From Clostridia bacterium (GTDB taxonomy: Bacteria > Bacillota > Clostridia > Christensenellales > CAG-314), in the NCBI GenBank assembly GCA_028698585.1, contig JAQVWG010000001.1, positions 1 through 64,000 on the forward strand: a DNA stretch of 64,000 bases, read 5' to 3'. Below the pieces are notes generated by a model, which was given only the letters and a program-made list of their open reading frames with translations, was not told where the DNA came from and searched no databases. The translations under genes and the position numbers were made by a program. This document shows, piece after piece, positions 17,787 to 28,536 of the stretch; positions within the stretch are counted from its first letter, which is position 1, and each line of letters begins with the position of its first letter.

Positions 17787-18614
17787 ATGGCAATTAGAAG
17801 ATATAAACCTACATCTCCAGGATGTCGATTTATGACAGTGCCCGCTTATGATGAGATAACAACTACAACTCCCGAGAAGAGCCTGTTGGTTACCAAACGC
17901 AAGAGCGGTGGCAGAAATGCCCAAGGCAAGATAACAGTTAGACACATCGGTGGTGGCAATCGCATTAAGTACAGAATGATTGATTTCAAGCGTGACAAGT
18001 ACGACATCCCAGCCAAAGTGGCCACGATTGAGTACGACCCCAACCGTTCAGCCAACATAGCCCTTCTGCACTATGCAGACGGTGAGAAGAGATACATCCT
18101 CGCCCCAATCGGCATGACGGTAGGAGACACAATAATCTCTGCTGATAACGCTGACATTAAGGCAGGCAATAACCTTCCACTTGAGTATGTACCTGTAGGC
18201 GAGATTGTCCACAATATCGAACTACACCCCAACAAGGGTGGGCAGATTGCAAGGGCAGCAGGCATATATGCACAACTTATGGCCAAGGAAGGTAAGTACG
18301 CCACACTACGTATGCCATCCGGCGAAACAAGACTTGTCCTGCTCAAGTGCCGTGCAACAGTCGGTCAAGTAGGCAACACTGAGCACAATATTATTAATAT
18401 AGGTAAAGCAGGTAAGACCAGACACCTAGGCGTTAAGCCAACGGTAAGAGGTAGTGTTATGAATCCATGCGATCACCCACACGGTGGTGGTGAGGGTAAG
18501 TCCCCGATAGGCCGTCCAGGCCCAGTAACACCTTGGGGTAAACCTACGCTAGGTTTCAAGACAAGAAAGAAGAAGAATCAGTCCAATAGATTCATCATCA
18601 AGAGAGTAAATTAA
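17787..18614 (+). CDS. rplB: 50S ribosomal protein L2
   Basis: L2 (275 residues) is needed for subunit association and peptidyl transfer. The hallmark C-terminal region [20 protein letters not shown], with the functionally important histidine, is complete, as is [23 protein letters not shown] precedes the ATG. Confidence 0.98.
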   Translation: MAIRRYKPTSPGCRFMTVPAYDEITTTTPEKSLLVTKRKSGGRNAQGKITVRHIGGGNRIKYRMIDFKRDKYDIPAKVATIEYDPNRSANIALLHYADGEKRYILAPIGMTVGDTIISADNADIKAGNNLPLEYVPVGEIVHNIELHPNKGGQIARAAGIYAQLMAKEGKYATLRMPSGETRLVLLKCRATVGQVGNTEHNIINIGKAGKTRHLGVKPTVRGSVMNPCDHPHGGGEGKSPIGRPGPVTPWGKPTLGFKTRKKKNQSNRFIIKRVN

Positions 18615-18628
18615 GGAGAGATTAAACA

Positions 18629-18907
18629 ATGAGTAGGTCAACGAAAAAAGGTCCGTATGTACAAGAGAAACTCTTACTAAGAGTAAGAGCACTTAATGAC
18701 AGCGGTAAAAAAGAAGTACTAAAAACTTGGTCGAGACGCTCGACTATCTTTCCAGAGTTTATTGGTCACACTATAGCCGTTCATGACGGCAAGAAACACG
18801 TACCAGTATATATTACAGAAGATATGGTAGGACTCAAACTCGGTGAGTTTGCTCCTACAAGAACATTTAGAGGACACGCTGGTGGCAAATCCAGTGCTGG
18901 CAAGTAA
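18629..18907 (+). CDS. rpsS: 30S ribosomal protein S19
   Basis: S19 (92 residues) forms the head complex with S13. [31 protein letters not shown] and [14 protein letters not shown] are diagnostic. AAGGAGA lies 8 bases before the ATG. Confidence 0.97.
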   Translation: MSRSTKKGPYVQEKLLLRVRALNDSGKKEVLKTWSRRSTIFPEFIGHTIAVHDGKKHVPVYITEDMVGLKLGEFAPTRTFRGHAGGKSSAGK

Positions 18908-18921
18908 GGAGGATAAACATA

Positions 18922-19308
18922 ATGGCAACCAGAAGCAGAGAAAAGGCAATTCAACACGAGCAGGCTCGTGACAAGAGACCTCATGCCATAGCAAAGTATA
19001 TTCGTATGTCGCCCAGCAAAGTCAATGCAGTCCTGGATTTAATACGTGGTAAGGACTATTTCGTGGCAGTGGCCACCCTTAAAGGCTCCCCAAGAATTGC
19101 AAGCGAACCAGTGCTCAAAGTGCTCAACAGCGCAGCAGCTAATGCCGAAGTTAATCAAGGATTATCCAAGGATACACTGTATGTCGCAGAGTGTTACACA
19201 GGTCAGGGGCCAACCCTTAAGAGATTTCAACCTGTATCCAAGGGCAGGGCACACAGTATATTGAAGCGCACAAGCCATATTACAGTTGTGCTTGACCAAA
19301 GAGTATAA
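18922..19308 (+). CDS. rplV: 50S ribosomal protein L22
   Basis: L22 (128 residues) lines the tunnel constriction with L4. The core [20 protein letters not shown] and the terminal [16 protein letters not shown] are conserved. It has about 15 extra N-terminal residues ([19 protein letters not shown]) relative to the shortest homologues. Confidence 0.96.
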   Translation: MATRSREKAIQHEQARDKRPHAIAKYIRMSPSKVNAVLDLIRGKDYFVAVATLKGSPRIASEPVLKVLNSAAANAEVNQGLSKDTLYVAECYTGQGPTLKRFQPVSKGRAHSILKRTSHITVVLDQRV

Positions 19309-19325
19309 GGGGAGGTAAAGATTTA

Positions 19326-19982
19326 ATGGGACAAAAAGTTAATCCAATCGGCATGAGAGTCGGTATTAATAAAGAATGGAACTCCAAGTGGATAGTCGAC
19401 AAAAAAGATATAGCCAAGAATATCAAAGAAGACAATGATATCAGAAGATATATCAAGAGGAAATATTATCAAGCATCAATATCGTTAACTGTTATCGAGA
19501 GAAACGGTAGTGCAGTCATCGTGAATATTTGGACAGGCAGGCCGGGTATCCTTATCGGTAAGGGTGGCGCAGGTATCGACCAAATCAAAAAAGAGTTATC
19601 TAAGTTCACAGGCGAGAAAGAGTTGACAGTTAACATTATGGAAGTTAAGAAGCCAGATATGGACGCACAACTCATAGCCGAGAACATTGCCTCTCAACTC
19701 GAAGCAAGAATAGCATTCCGTAGAGCAATGCGCCAAGGTATGACAAGAGCAATCCGTGCAGGTGCCAAGGGTGTTAAGACAATGGTAAGCGGCAGACTGG
19801 ACGGCGCAGAAATAGCCAGAAGCGAGAATTATCACGAGGGAAGTATTCCACTACACACACTGCGTGCAGATATTGATTACGGTCTAGCAGAGGCCAAGAC
19901 AACATTCGGTATCATTGGCGTTAAAGTGTGGGTATACAAGGGAGAGATACTGGGAAAGAAAAAGCAAGGAGGTAACGACTAA
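19326..19982 (+). CDS. rpsC: 30S ribosomal protein S3
   Basis: S3 (218 residues) holds the mRNA entry site and is part of the ribosomal helicase. [14 protein letters not shown], the KH-domain loop [15 protein letters not shown] and the C-terminal [12 protein letters not shown] are intact. The stop shares one base with the rplP start. Confidence 0.97.
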   Translation: MGQKVNPIGMRVGINKEWNSKWIVDKKDIAKNIKEDNDIRRYIKRKYYQASISLTVIERNGSAVIVNIWTGRPGILIGKGGAGIDQIKKELSKFTGEKELTVNIMEVKKPDMDAQLIAENIASQLEARIAFRRAMRQGMTRAIRAGAKGVKTMVSGRLDGAEIARSENYHEGSIPLHTLRADIDYGLAEAKTTFGIIGVKVWVYKGEILGKKKQGGND

Positions 19983-20410
19983 TGTTGATGCCTAAGAGAG
20001 TAAAAAGACGCCGTGTACATCGTGGTACGATGAAGGGTTGCGCACATAGGGGCAACATAATAGCATACGGTGAGTATGGTTTACAAGCACTACAATGTGG
20101 TTGGATAACCAGCAATCAGATAGAAGCAGCCCGTGTCGCTATGACTAGATTCATTAAGCGTGGCGGACAAGTATGGGTAGATATATTCCCACACAAGCCA
20201 GTATCTAAGAAGCCTGCGGAGACTCGTATGGGTTCAGGTAAGGGCGCTCCAGAGTATTGGGTAGCAGTAGTTAAGCCGGGCAGAGTATTATTCGAGATGG
20301 CAGGCGTGCCTGAGGATCAAGCAAGAGAGGCTCTAAGGCTGGCAAACCATAAACTACCTATTAAGTGTAAGTTTATCAAAAAAGAGGTGATAGCAAATGA
20401 AGGCGAGTAA
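19982..20410 (+). CDS. rplP: 50S ribosomal protein L16
   Basis: L16 (142 residues) helps to shape the A site. [35 protein letters not shown] and [21 protein letters not shown] are conserved. GGAGGT inside the end of rpsC serves as its ribosome binding site. Its 3' end overlaps rpmC by 14 bases. Confidence 0.97.
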   Translation: MLMPKRVKRRRVHRGTMKGCAHRGNIIAYGEYGLQALQCGWITSNQIEAARVAMTRFIKRGGQVWVDIFPHKPVSKKPAETRMGSGKGAPEYWVAVVKPGRVLFEMAGVPEDQAREALRLANHKLPIKCKFIKKEVIANEGE

Positions 20411-20600
20411 GATAAGAGAATTAAATAATGAAGAATTAGTCGCCAAATTGGCTGATCTCAAAAAAGAGTTGTTCAATCTTAGGTTATCCCATTCGTCAGG
20501 ACAACTTTCCAATAACATGGCTCTGTCCCTCTGCAAGAAGGACATTGCAAGAGTTCAAACGGTGCTCAAACAAAGAGAGAGCACTCAGCAAGGAGGCTAG
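20397..20600 (+). CDS. rpmC: 50S ribosomal protein L29
   Basis: L29 (67 residues) sits next to L23 at the tunnel exit. [31 protein letters not shown] and the C-terminal [13 protein letters not shown] match the family. It begins inside rplP with AGAGGTG as ribosome binding site. Confidence 0.95.
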   Translation: MKASKIRELNNEELVAKLADLKKELFNLRLSHSSGQLSNNMALSLCKKDIARVQTVLKQRESTQQGG

Positions 20601-20606
20601 TAAATC

Positions 20607-20891
20607 ATGACGGAAGAGATGAATAAAAACACACCAATCGAGAGAAATCAAAGAAGAGAGTTGGTTGGAGAGGTTGTGTCTGATAAGATGGACAAGACAA
20701 TAGTAGTTGCAGTAATCAACAAGTTCAAGCACCCACTATATAAGAAGACCATTTCTACAACCAAGAAGTTCAAGGCTCACGATGAGAAGAACGAATGTGG
20801 TATAGGCGATACTGTGCTAATCGCAGAGACCAGGAAACTCAGTAAGGATAAGAACTGGAGACTGGTCAAAATCATCGAGAAGGCTAAGTAG
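20607..20891 (+). CDS. rpsQ: 30S ribosomal protein S17
   Basis: S17 (94 residues) is a primary 16S rRNA binder. [37 protein letters not shown] and [16 protein letters not shown] are conserved. A 10-residue polar N-terminal extension is present. The GGAGG is inside the rpmC end. Confidence 0.96.
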   Translation: MTEEMNKNTPIERNQRRELVGEVVSDKMDKTIVVAVINKFKHPLYKKTISTTKKFKAHDEKNECGIGDTVLIAETRKLSKDKNWRLVKIIEKAK

Positions 20892-20903
20892 GAGGGGAAA
20901 CAC

Positions 20904-21272
20904 ATGATTCAAGTACAAACTAGATTGAAGGCAGCCGATAACAGCGGTGCGAAAGAGATTATGTGCATCAAGGTACTCGGTGGCTCAGTAAGAAAATCAG
21001 GTAGCATCGGCGATATCATTGTGGCAAGCGTCAAGAGTGCCAACACCGGTGGCATTGTTAAGAAGGGAGAGGTTGTTAAGGCAGTTATAGTCCGTACAGC
21101 CCAGAGCATTAACAGACCAGACGGCACACGCATTCGCTTCGATGACAATGCAGCAGTAATTATAGACAACCAGAAGCAACCCAGAGGAACACGTATTTTT
21201 GGACCGGTTGCTCGTGAACTGAGAGAGAAAGACTTCATGCGCATTATTTCTCTTGCTCCAGAAGTGTTGTAG
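20904..21272 (+). CDS. rplN: 50S ribosomal protein L14
   Basis: L14 (122 residues, exact family length) contacts 16S rRNA in the intersubunit bridge and binds the silencing factor Rsf[19 protein letters not shown] and [20 protein letters not shown] are diagnostic. Confidence 0.98.
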   Translation: MIQVQTRLKAADNSGAKEIMCIKVLGGSVRKSGSIGDIIVASVKSANTGGIVKKGEVVKAVIVRTAQSINRPDGTRIRFDDNAAVIIDNQKQPRGTRIFGPVARELREKDFMRIISLAPEVL

Positions 21273-21286
21273 GAGGATAGAGCAAT

Positions 21287-21721
21287 ATGGCAAGTATGAA
21301 TGTAAAAAAGGGTGATACAGTACTAGTTATTGTAGGAACCAAGAGTAGCGTCAAGGCTGACGCAGAGAAAGGCAAGAAGGGCAAGGTTCTCAAGGTCGAT
21401 TCAGAGAAAGGCAAAGTAATCGTAGAGGGCGCTAACATGATTAAACGCCACACTAGACCTAAGAATGCCAGAGAAAAGGGCGGTATAATTGATAAGCCAA
21501 GAGCAATTGATGCAAGCAACGTAATGGTTGTGTGTCCCAGTTGTAATAAGCCCACAAGAGTGGCTCACGCACTTTCCCCTGATGGTAAGAAGCACATTCG
21601 CACATGTAAGAAGTGTGGCGCTGTACTAGATGTCAAGGCAGAGAAGACAGTCAAAAAAGTCACCAAGAAAAGGGCTCCCAAGCAACCCACAGAAACACCA
21701 GTAGAGAGTAAGGAGGAATAG
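21287..21721 (+). CDS. rplX: 50S ribosomal protein L24, with C-terminal extension
   Basis: L24 (144 residues) is an assembly initiator with a KOW motif ([14 protein letters not shown]). The normal L24 body ends near residue 108 ([11 protein letters not shown]). It carries a CPSC and CKKC cysteine pair that could bind zinc. Beyond it is a 35-residue Lys/Pro/Glu-rich tail, probably disordered and specific to this lineage. Confidence 0.96.
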   Translation: MASMNVKKGDTVLVIVGTKSSVKADAEKGKKGKVLKVDSEKGKVIVEGANMIKRHTRPKNAREKGGIIDKPRAIDASNVMVVCPSCNKPTRVAHALSPDGKKHIRTCKKCGAVLDVKAEKTVKKVTKKRAPKQPTETPVESKEE

Positions 21722-21725
21722 ACAG

Positions 21726-22316
21726 TTGGCAGATAAGAAAGCAAAAGCAGTCGCCAAAGAGCCTGCTAAACAAGAACCAAATAGACTTAAAGTGCATTAT
21801 ACCAACACTGTCGTTTCCACTATGGTAAAGCAATTTAACTACAAGAATGTCAATCAAGTGCCAAGACTGGAGAAGATAGTCATCAACAGTGGTCTAGGCG
21901 ATATTAAAGACAACTCCAAGAGTTTTCAAATTGCTGTAGAAGAGATAAGACAGATTACAGGACAGAAGCCTGTTGTAACCAAAGCCAAGAAATCCGTTGC
22001 CAACTTCAAATTAAGGCAAGGTATGAACATAGGCGTTAAGGTTACACTGCGTGGCCGTAGAATGTACGAGTTTATGGACAAACTCATTGCTATAGCATTG
22101 CCCAGAGTAAGAGACTTCCGAGGAGTTAATCCTAATTCTTTTGACGGCAGAGGCAACTACACAATGGGCGTCAAAGAACAACTCATTTTCCCCGAAATCG
22201 TGTACGACCAAGTGGAAAAAACTCGTGGTTTCGACATCACGTTCGTTACCACAGCAACAACAGACGAAGAAGCCAAAGCAATGTTGCAACTAATGGGAAT
22301 GCCCTTTAGAGCGTAA
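21726..22316 (+). CDS. rplE: 50S ribosomal protein L5, TTG start
   Basis: L5 (196 residues) binds 5S rRNA. The core [32 protein letters not shown] and the C-terminal [16 protein letters not shown] are conserved. Translation begins at TTG 21726, placed eight bases after AAGGAGG; no ATG fits. The first 20 residues are a Lys/Ala-rich extension. Confidence 0.96.
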   Translation: MADKKAKAVAKEPAKQEPNRLKVHYTNTVVSTMVKQFNYKNVNQVPRLEKIVINSGLGDIKDNSKSFQIAVEEIRQITGQKPVVTKAKKSVANFKLRQGMNIGVKVTLRGRRMYEFMDKLIAIALPRVRDFRGVNPNSFDGRGNYTMGVKEQLIFPEIVYDQVEKTRGFDITFVTTATTDEEAKAMLQLMGMPFRA

Positions 22317-22329
22317 GTGAGGTAAAACA

Positions 22330-22515
22330 ATGGCAAAAAAATCAATGATTAATAAACAACAGAAGCCTGCTAAGTTCAGCACTCGTGCTTATACAAGATG
22401 TACCATATGTGGTAGACCACATGCAGTGCTCAAGAAGTATGGTATCTGCAGAATATGTTTTAGAGAACTTGCGTACAAGGGAGAGATTCCCGGCGTAAAA
22501 AAATCAAGTTGGTAA
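22330..22515 (+). CDS. rpsN: 30S ribosomal protein S14, zinc type
   Basis: S14 type Z (61 residues). The zinc ligands Cys24, Cys27, Cys40 and Cys43 are all present (CTICGRPH ... CRICF), followed by the conserved [11 protein letters not shown]. The zinc form is the short version typical of Firmicutes and Actinobacteria. Confidence 0.97.
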   Translation: MAKKSMINKQQKPAKFSTRAYTRCTICGRPHAVLKKYGICRICFRELAYKGEIPGVKKSSW

Positions 22516-22528
22516 GGAGGATATTAAT

Positions 22529-22927
22529 ATGGTAGTTACAGATCCAATTGCTGATATGCTAACACGCATAAGAAACGCATCATCAGCCAAGCACGGCGAG
22601 GTAGAGATTCCTTCTTCAAATACAAAGAAAGCAATCGCACAGATATTGTTAGACGAAGGTTACATTAACGCAGTAGAAGAGAAGAATAACGCAATCCAAG
22701 GTACACTGAGAGTCACATTGAAGTATGGTACTAAGGGTGTCAAGGCAATCACGGGATTGAGAAGAATCAGCAAACCCGGCCTTAGAGTATATGTTAAGGC
22801 AGAGAATCTGCCCAAGGTGCTCAATGGTCTAGGCATAGCAATCATCTCTACATCACGTGGCATTATGACGGACAAGCATGCCAGATTACAGAATCTCGGT
22901 GGCGAAGTCCTAGCATACATTTGGTAG
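22529..22927 (+). CDS. rpsH: 30S ribosomal protein S8
   Basis: S8 (132 residues) nucleates the central domain of 16S rRNA and represses the spc operon in E. coli. [23 protein letters not shown] and [26 protein letters not shown] are diagnostic. Confidence 0.98.
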   Translation: MVVTDPIADMLTRIRNASSAKHGEVEIPSSNTKKAIAQILLDEGYINAVEEKNNAIQGTLRVTLKYGTKGVKAITGLRRISKPGLRVYVKAENLPKVLNGLGIAIISTSRGIMTDKHARLQNLGGEVLAYIW

Positions 22928-22940
22928 GAGGTAAGGTGAT

Positions 22941-23480
22941 ATGTCAAGAATAGGTAGAGCGCCCATTACTATACCAAGTGGTGTAGATGTTAAATTAGTT
23001 GATGGTATAATAACCGTTAAGGGACCTAAAGGTACATTAACGCGTGATATCAACAGCATTATTAAATGCGAAGTAAATAATGGCAAAATAGTCTTTACAA
23101 GACCTAACGAAGATAAAGAAACCCGTGCTAAACACGGTCTTTATAGGGCGCTAGTTAACAATATGGTTCACGGCGTTACACACGGTTATGATAAAGCACT
23201 AGTAATCAATGGCATCGGCTATAAGGCTCAAGTTGTTGGCAATAAACTGGTACTCAATATCGGTTATTCTCATCCAGTTGAGTTCGTTGCTCCAGCAGGT
23301 ATCACATTTACCTGTCCCAGCATCACTGATATAGTTGTATCCGGCGTTGATAAAGAATTGGTTGGTCAGGTGGCCGCCAACATCAAGGCAAGCAGAGTTA
23401 TTGAACCTTACCATGCTTACGGCGTGCGTTATAAGACTGACGTTGTCGTAATCAAGGAAGGCAAAAAAGCAGGCAAGTAG
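22941..23480 (+). CDS. rplF: 50S ribosomal protein L6
   Basis: L6 (179 residues) stabilises the GTPase-associated region. MSRIGRAPITIPSGV, the midpoint GLYRALVNNMVHGVTHGY and EPYHAYGVRYKTDVV are conserved. GGAGG overlaps the rpsH stop. Confidence 0.97.
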   Translation: MSRIGRAPITIPSGVDVKLVDGIITVKGPKGTLTRDINSIIKCEVNNGKIVFTRPNEDKETRAKHGLYRALVNNMVHGVTHGYDKALVINGIGYKAQVVGNKLVLNIGYSHPVEFVAPAGITFTCPSITDIVVSGVDKELVGQVAANIKASRVIEPYHAYGVRYKTDVVVIKEGKKAGK

Positions 23481-23492
23481 GGGGATTAGACA

Positions 23493-23855
23493 ATGATTAG
23501 TAAGAAGAATAAGAATGCGGACAGAAGAATCCGTCATGAAAGAGTTACAGAAAAAGTGTTCGGCACTACACTAGCACCCCGTCTTAATGTTTATCGTAGC
23601 ACGAAATACATCTATGCGCAGATTATAGACGATATCAATAGAGTAACCCTGTGCAGCTCGTCCAGCCTAGCACTAGCAGAACAATGCAAAGGCAAGAACA
23701 AAGTAGACAGTTCTAACCTAGTTGGTCAGGACATAGCCAAGAAGGCTATTGAGAAGGGCATCAAGAAGGTCGTTTTCGATAGAGGTGGCTATATCTACAC
23801 CGGCAGAGTGGCAGCACTAGCAGACGGCGCCCGTAAGGGTGGATTAGAGTTTTAG
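23493..23855 (+). CDS. rplR: 50S ribosomal protein L18
   Basis: L18 (120 residues) delivers 5S rRNA with L5. [32 protein letters not shown] and [22 protein letters not shown] are typical. The ribosome binding site is GGGGG. Confidence 0.97.
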   Translation: MISKKNKNADRRIRHERVTEKVFGTTLAPRLNVYRSTKYIYAQIIDDINRVTLCSSSSLALAEQCKGKNKVDSSNLVGQDIAKKAIEKGIKKVVFDRGGYIYTGRVAALADGARKGGLEF

Positions 23856-23866
23856 GAGGAAACAAA

Positions 23867-24517
23867 ATGAACGAAGACAATCAAGTAATCACTGAACAAG
23901 CGCAAGAAACACCATCTGTGGATAAACCCAAGATGGAGCGTAAATTTGTTTCCAGAAACAATGACCATAAAAGAGATGATAATAAGGGCGACAACAGAGA
24001 GAAGAAGGGTAACAGACGTCCAAGAGAAAGAGAAGTCAAAGAAGATGATGGCTTAATCAAGAAGACAGTATCAATTAACCGTGTTGTTAAGGTCGTTAAG
24101 GGTGGTCGTACTATGAGATTCTCAGCAGTTGTAGTCGTAGGCGACGGCAATGGTAAAGTAGGACTGGGTACAGGTAAAGCTGGTGAGGTCCCACAGGCAA
24201 TTGAGAAGGCAACCCAGAGAGCTAAGAACTCCATGATAGAGATAGCAAGAAAGGATACCACTATACCACACGAGACAATCGGTAGGTTTGGCAGAGGGCA
24301 TGTTCTGCTTCTACCAGCTCAACAAGGTACCGGCGTTATCGCAGGTGGTAGTGTGAGAAGCATTCTTGAGGCAGCAGGAATTAAGGATGTTCGTACCAAG
24401 TCGTATGGCTCTAACACACCTATCAACTGTGCTAAGGCAGCACTTGAGGGACTCAAAACCCTTCGTACTGCAGAGCAAATAGCAGCCTTGCGTGGCAAGA
24501 CTGTGGACGAACTATAA
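23867..24517 (+). CDS. rpsE: 30S ribosomal protein S5, with charged N-terminal extension
   Basis: S5 (216 residues) works in accuracy and mRNA unwinding. The usual body begins near residue 60 ([17 protein letters not shown]) and includes [22 protein letters not shown] and a [20 protein letters not shown] segment. The first 60 residues are very rich in Lys, Arg, Asp and Glu, probably disordered. Confidence 0.96.
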   Translation: MNEDNQVITEQAQETPSVDKPKMERKFVSRNNDHKRDDNKGDNREKKGNRRPREREVKEDDGLIKKTVSINRVVKVVKGGRTMRFSAVVVVGDGNGKVGLGTGKAGEVPQAIEKATQRAKNSMIEIARKDTTIPHETIGRFGRGHVLLLPAQQGTGVIAGGSVRSILEAAGIKDVRTKSYGSNTPINCAKAALEGLKTLRTAEQIAALRGKTVDEL

Positions 24518-24533
24518 GAGGAGGGCTATATCG

Positions 24534-24839
24534 ATGGCAAAAGCTAAAAAAGTTGAAAAAAATGAGCCCCTATATATCAATGGTAAGTATGTGGCTACCA
24601 GTACTCAGCCACTATACAAGGTTAAGCACGATAAGGGTCGCGCACCATACCAGTTGACAGACAAAAAAATCGAAGTAACATTGGTCAAAAGTACAATTGC
24701 CTGCTTAGCTGTTCATAAGGCTACGGTTAAGGCGTTGGGATTGCACAGAGTTGGCGAAACGGTAGTTCTGTCAGACAATGATGCAACAAGAGGAATGATT
24801 TTTAGAGTCAAACACCTCGTCCAAGTGAAAGAAATCTAA
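24534..24839 (+). CDS. rpmD: 50S ribosomal protein L30, with N-terminal extension
   Basis: L30 here has 101 residues against the usual 60. The family core is the last 60 residues (VTLVKSTIACLAVHKATVKALGLHRVGE, ending MIFRVKHLVQVKE). About 40 residues precede it, with a Lys-rich start and ALPLYKV-like stretch. ATG 24534 follows AGGAGGG; an in-frame codon 42 bases earlier lies inside rpsE and has no such site. Confidence 0.93.
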   Translation: MAKAKKVEKNEPLYINGKYVATSTQPLYKVKHDKGRAPYQLTDKKIEVTLVKSTIACLAVHKATVKALGLHRVGETVVLSDNDATRGMIFRVKHLVQVKEI

Positions 24840-24855
24840 TTAAGGAGCACTAACT

Positions 24856-25302
24856 ATGAGAATACACAGTATTACCCCACCAGAGGGTGCAACAACTAAG
24901 TCCAAGAGACTAGGAAGGGGCATCGGCAGTGGTCTAGGCAAGACAAGTGGTAAAGGGCACAAAGGACAATGGGCTCGTTCCGGTGGTGGTGTGCGTCCGG
25001 GATTCGAAGGCGGACAAACTCCATTGGCAAGAAGATTACCCAAGTATGGATTTAACAACTTTTTCAGGCGTGAATATGACTGCGTCAACATTAGTAGACT
25101 CGAGAAGTTCGAGGACGGCGCAACAGTAACACCAGAGTTATTAAAGGATATGGGCATTGTCAATTTCAAGGGCGATGCAGGCCTCAAAGTGTTAGGTAAC
25201 GGTCAACTAACCAAAAAACTTACAGTTAAGGCACATAAGTTTTCTGCCACTGCTATAGAGAAGATTCAATCCGCAGGTGGAAGTATAGAGGTAATAGAAT
25301 AA
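24856..25302 (+). CDS. rplO: 50S ribosomal protein L15
   Basis: L15 (148 residues) is a late assembly protein. The Gly-rich [20 protein letters not shown] and [18 protein letters not shown] are diagnostic. Its stop shares one base with the secY start, so the two are translationally coupled. Confidence 0.97.
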   Translation: MRIHSITPPEGATTKSKRLGRGIGSGLGKTSGKGHKGQWARSGGGVRPGFEGGQTPLARRLPKYGFNNFFRREYDCVNISRLEKFEDGATVTPELLKDMGIVNFKGDAGLKVLGNGQLTKKLTVKAHKFSATAIEKIQSAGGSIEVIE

Positions 25303-26630
25303 TGTTTGAAACAATCAAAAATGCTTTTAAGGTTGCAGAAGTACGCAGAAAGATATTATTAACACTCCTCTTCGTATTCATTTACAGATTGGGCTGTTAT
25401 ATACCTATTCCCGGACTTATTGGCGATGCTTTTGCCACTACGGGAGATAATGTAACGATATTCAGTTTGATGAATGCCATATCAGGCTCGGCACTTGAAC
25501 AAGGTGCATGGTTCGCAATAGGTATATCACCATATATCAATGCATCCATCATCATGCAACTGTTAACTGTTGCAATACCTGCACTAGAGAGATTGAATAA
25601 AGACGGCGAAGACGGCAAGAAAAAGGTCGAGAAAATCACTCGTTACGTAACACTAGGTCTGTCAGTTGTAACTGCAGTCGGCGTGTTGTTAGCATTCAGG
25701 GCAGCAGGCGTTCTGGACGCCAAGTTCATCTGGAACGAAGCAGTACCGGAATGGATTGTATTCGTGTTCGCAACACTTATGCTTGTGTCAGGCTGTATGG
25801 CATGTATGTGGATTGGCGAGAGAATTACCGAATATGGCGTATCCAATGGTATATCCATGTTGATTTTCGTTGGTATCCTATCAACTGCAGGCAGACAACT
25901 ACTCTCATCATTCGGTGACGTATTTACTAACGGTTGGGCAGCAGGTGGCTGGGAGATAATAGGATTCCTACTGGTTGTTATAGTCATATTCGGATTCATT
26001 ATATGGGTTGACGGCGCAGAGAGAAGAGTCAAGGTTCAATATGCTAAACAGATTAAGGGCAATAAGATGTATGGTGGACAATCCACATATATCCCTGTCA
26101 AAGTCAATGGTTCAGGCGTATTACCACTTATTTTCGCATTCGCGCTACTATCATTCATACCTATGATTGCTAATACCTTCTGGGCTGATAGCGCATTCGC
26201 AGTTTGGTGGACAAAGTACATGACAAGCAACGGTGGATACTGGGTGGGCACAGTAGTCAACTCCGTATCACTAGCATTGTTGATATTTGGGTTCAGTTAC
26301 TTCTATTCACAGATTCAATTCAACCCAATAGAGATAAGTAAGAATCTTCAACAGAACGGTGGTTTCATACCAGGCATTAGGCCCGGTAGAGAAACGAGCG
26401 AATACTTAGCAAGAGTAGTGTCGAGGATAACATTCTGGGGCGCTACGTTCCTTGCAATAATAGCTCTAGTACCATCACTAGTATTTGGACTAGTGCTACA
26501 GAATCAAAGCCAACTACTCAACGCGTTCTCCTCAACAGGTATGTTGATTATCGTCAACGTCGCCCTAGAGTTCGATAAAGCATTAGAGAATCAGTTGATG
26601 ATGCGTCATTATAAAGGATTCCTTAAATGA
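25302..26630 (+). CDS. secY: protein translocase subunit SecY
   Basis: SecY (442 residues) is the channel of the Sec translocon. Ten membrane segments fit the sequence; signatures include RLGCYIPIPGL near the N-terminus, GISPYINASIIMQLL and the cytoplasmic loop ERRVKVQYAKQ. GGFIPGIRPGRETSEYL is the conserved C5-adjacent segment. It overlaps adk by four bases. Its partner SecG is encoded at 47871. Confidence 0.97.
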   Translation: MFETIKNAFKVAEVRRKILLTLLFVFIYRLGCYIPIPGLIGDAFATTGDNVTIFSLMNAISGSALEQGAWFAIGISPYINASIIMQLLTVAIPALERLNKDGEDGKKKVEKITRYVTLGLSVVTAVGVLLAFRAAGVLDAKFIWNEAVPEWIVFVFATLMLVSGCMACMWIGERITEYGVSNGISMLIFVGILSTAGRQLLSSFGDVFTNGWAAGGWEIIGFLLVVIVIFGFIIWVDGAERRVKVQYAKQIKGNKMYGGQSTYIPVKVNGSGVLPLIFAFALLSFIPMIANTFWADSAFAVWWTKYMTSNGGYWVGTVVNSVSLALLIFGFSYFYSQIQFNPIEISKNLQQNGGFIPGIRPGRETSEYLARVVSRITFWGATFLAIIALVPSLVFGLVLQNQSQLLNAFSSTGMLIIVNVALEFDKALENQLMMRHYKGFLK

Positions 26631-27244
26631 GATTGATTTTGTTAGGCTCTCCGGGTTGTGGCAAGGGTACACAATCTACAAGACTGCAGAAGCACTTGGG
26701 TATCCCCCAAATATCTACTGGCGATATATTTCGTGCTAACATTAGAGAGTGTACGCCAATAGGTATCAAGGTCAAAGAGATTGTAGATAATGGTGGCCTA
26801 GTTTCGGATGATATAACACTTCAACTAGTTCGAGACAGATTGAGTAAGAATGACTGTGCCAACGGATATATATTGGATGGTTTTCCACGCTCACTGCCAC
26901 AGGCAGAGGCATTCGATAAGATAGCTACTGTGGACTACGTAATCAATTTCGTTATTGATCAAGACACAATTATTCACCGACTGACCGGAAGGCGTGTCTG
27001 CACTAAGTGTGGCAAGATACACCATATAGACACTTTGCAGACAGACAAGTGTGACGTATGTAACGGAGAGCTGTTTATACGTGCAGACGATAGTATAGAC
27101 TCGGTTCATAAGAGACTAACAGCGTACGGCATTACCACTCAACCACTTATCGGTTATTATAGACGCAGTGGCAAGCTAATAGATGTTGATGCCAACCAGC
27201 AGGCCGAAGAAGTTTTCGCGCAGATAATCAAAGCAATAGAATGA
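26627..27244 (+). CDS. adk: adenylate kinase, zinc-binding lid
   Basis: Adenylate kinase (205 residues) converts ATP and AMP to two ADP. The P-loop GSPGCGKGTQ, STGDIFR, DGFPRS and LTGRRVC are present. The lid holds Cys125, Cys128, Cys142 and Cys145, the zinc site of Gram-positive enzymes. It is about 10 residues shorter than B. subtilis Adk. Coupled to secY and map by ATGA-type overlaps. Confidence 0.96.
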   Translation: MRLILLGSPGCGKGTQSTRLQKHLGIPQISTGDIFRANIRECTPIGIKVKEIVDNGGLVSDDITLQLVRDRLSKNDCANGYILDGFPRSLPQAEAFDKIATVDYVINFVIDQDTIIHRLTGRRVCTKCGKIHHIDTLQTDKCDVCNGELFIRADDSIDSVHKRLTAYGITTQPLIGYYRRSGKLIDVDANQQAEEVFAQIIKAIE

Positions 27245-27987
27245 TATATATTAAGAGCAAGACTGAGATAGAGTTAATGCGTCAAGCCAATCAACTGGTT
27301 AAACATACCTTAGAGATGTTGATAGAGGCAACCAAGGAGGGCGTCTCCACACTAGCTCTAGATAAGATGGCATATGAGTTCATTGTTAAATACGGCGCAA
27401 CACCTTCCTTCCTACGCTTTAATGGTTATCCGGCATCTATCTGCATTAGTATTGATGACGAAGTGGTTCACGGTATACCTAATAAACATAAGATTCTAGC
27501 GGAGGGCAGTATAGTCAGTTATGACTGTGGTGTTATTCTCAATGGTTGGCATGGAGATGCTACTCGCACTGTTGGTGTAGGTAGGATAACTGCCGACAAG
27601 CAGAGATTAATAGATGTTACCGAACAATGTTTCTATGAAGGTATCAAGGTTATTCAACCTAATACAAGACTAGGCGACGTAGGTCAAGCCATTCAACAGT
27701 ATGCCGAGAGTCACGGTTACGGAGTTGTCAGAGAACTATGCGGACATGGTATAGGTCGTAATATGCACGAGGACCCCAATGTGCCTAATTATGGTGTCAA
27801 GGGCAGAGGCCTTAGACTTAGCCAAGGAATGACAATAGCAATTGAACCGATGATTAATATGGGCAGTCATAAGGTTATGACTATGAGCGATGGCTGGACG
27901 GTCAAGACTCAAGACGGTTTACCCAGTGCCCACTATGAGAACACTCTGGCAATCACAGACAATGGTGTTGATATTCTATCAATCTAA
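27241..27987 (+). CDS. map: methionine aminopeptidase type I
   Basis: Removes the initiator methionine. The 248 residues contain the metal ligands in order: YDCGVILNGWHGDATRT (two Asp), GHGIGRNMHEDP (His), IAIEPMI (Glu) and a final Glu in AHYENTLAIT. The substrate His of VVHGIP is present. Overlaps adk by four bases. Confidence 0.96.
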   Translation: MIYIKSKTEIELMRQANQLVKHTLEMLIEATKEGVSTLALDKMAYEFIVKYGATPSFLRFNGYPASICISIDDEVVHGIPNKHKILAEGSIVSYDCGVILNGWHGDATRTVGVGRITADKQRLIDVTEQCFYEGIKVIQPNTRLGDVGQAIQQYAESHGYGVVRELCGHGIGRNMHEDPNVPNYGVKGRGLRLSQGMTIAIEPMINMGSHKVMTMSDGWTVKTQDGLPSAHYENTLAITDNGVDILSI

Positions 27988-28004
27988 CAGATAACGGAGT
28001 TAAT

Positions 28005-28283
28005 ATGGACGAAATAAGTGTCGGTTGCGTAGTATATTCCCTCTCGGGCAGAGATAGTGGCAGGTATTATGTAATCGTTAAACTAGAGGATGGCTACGCT
28101 TATATTGTAGACGGTAATCTACGAAAACTTAAGAACCCCAAGAAAAAGAACATGAAACACCTTAGAAGCAGTGGTAGGGTACTCACCACCATCGCCGACA
28201 AGTTTAATACAGGCAAGAAGGTATTTGATACCGAAGTTAACAGCGCTCTTAGAGAGTTCAACGACAAAGGTATGGAGGTATAG
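28005..28283 (+). CDS. KOW domain RNA-binding protein (L14e-like)
   Basis: A 92-residue basic protein with an N-terminal KOW-type motif (VGCVVYSLSGRDSGRYYVIV). Proteins of this kind lie between map and infA in many Clostridia and resemble archaeal/eukaryotic L14e; they are thought to bind RNA, perhaps the ribosome. The C-terminal half is helical and unassigned. AACGGAG precedes the ATG. Confidence 0.8.
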   Translation: MDEISVGCVVYSLSGRDSGRYYVIVKLEDGYAYIVDGNLRKLKNPKKKNMKHLRSSGRVLTTIADKFNTGKKVFDTEVNSALREFNDKGMEV

Positions 28284-28286
28284 TTA

Positions 28287-28517
28287 ATGTCGAGAGACGA
28301 TTGTATCGAGGTAGAAGGTATAGTAACAGAGGCATTGAGAAATGCGACTTTTATAGTCAAATTGACCAATAATCATGTTATTACAGCCTACATATCAGGT
28401 AAGCTAAGAATGCATTATATCAAGATATTGCCCGGCGACACAGTCAAAGTAGAAATGAGTCCTTATGACTTGACCAAGGGCAGGATAGTATGGCGTGGTA
28501 AGAACCAGCAAAGTTAA
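28287..28517 (+). CDS. infA: translation initiation factor IF-1
   Basis: IF-1 (76 residues) is an OB-fold protein that occupies the A site during initiation. The family core is clear: [40 protein letters not shown] and [22 protein letters not shown] lies in the end of the KOW gene. Confidence 0.96.
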   Translation: MSRDDCIEVEGIVTEALRNATFIVKLTNNHVITAYISGKLRMHYIKILPGDTVKVEMSPYDLTKGRIVWRGKNQQS

Positions 28518-28536
28518 ATTAAAGGAGAAAAGAGAA

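Noticed and set aside
23881-24261. Long minus-strand frame inside rpsE
   Set aside because: Complement of a Lys/Arg-rich coding region; no start signal.
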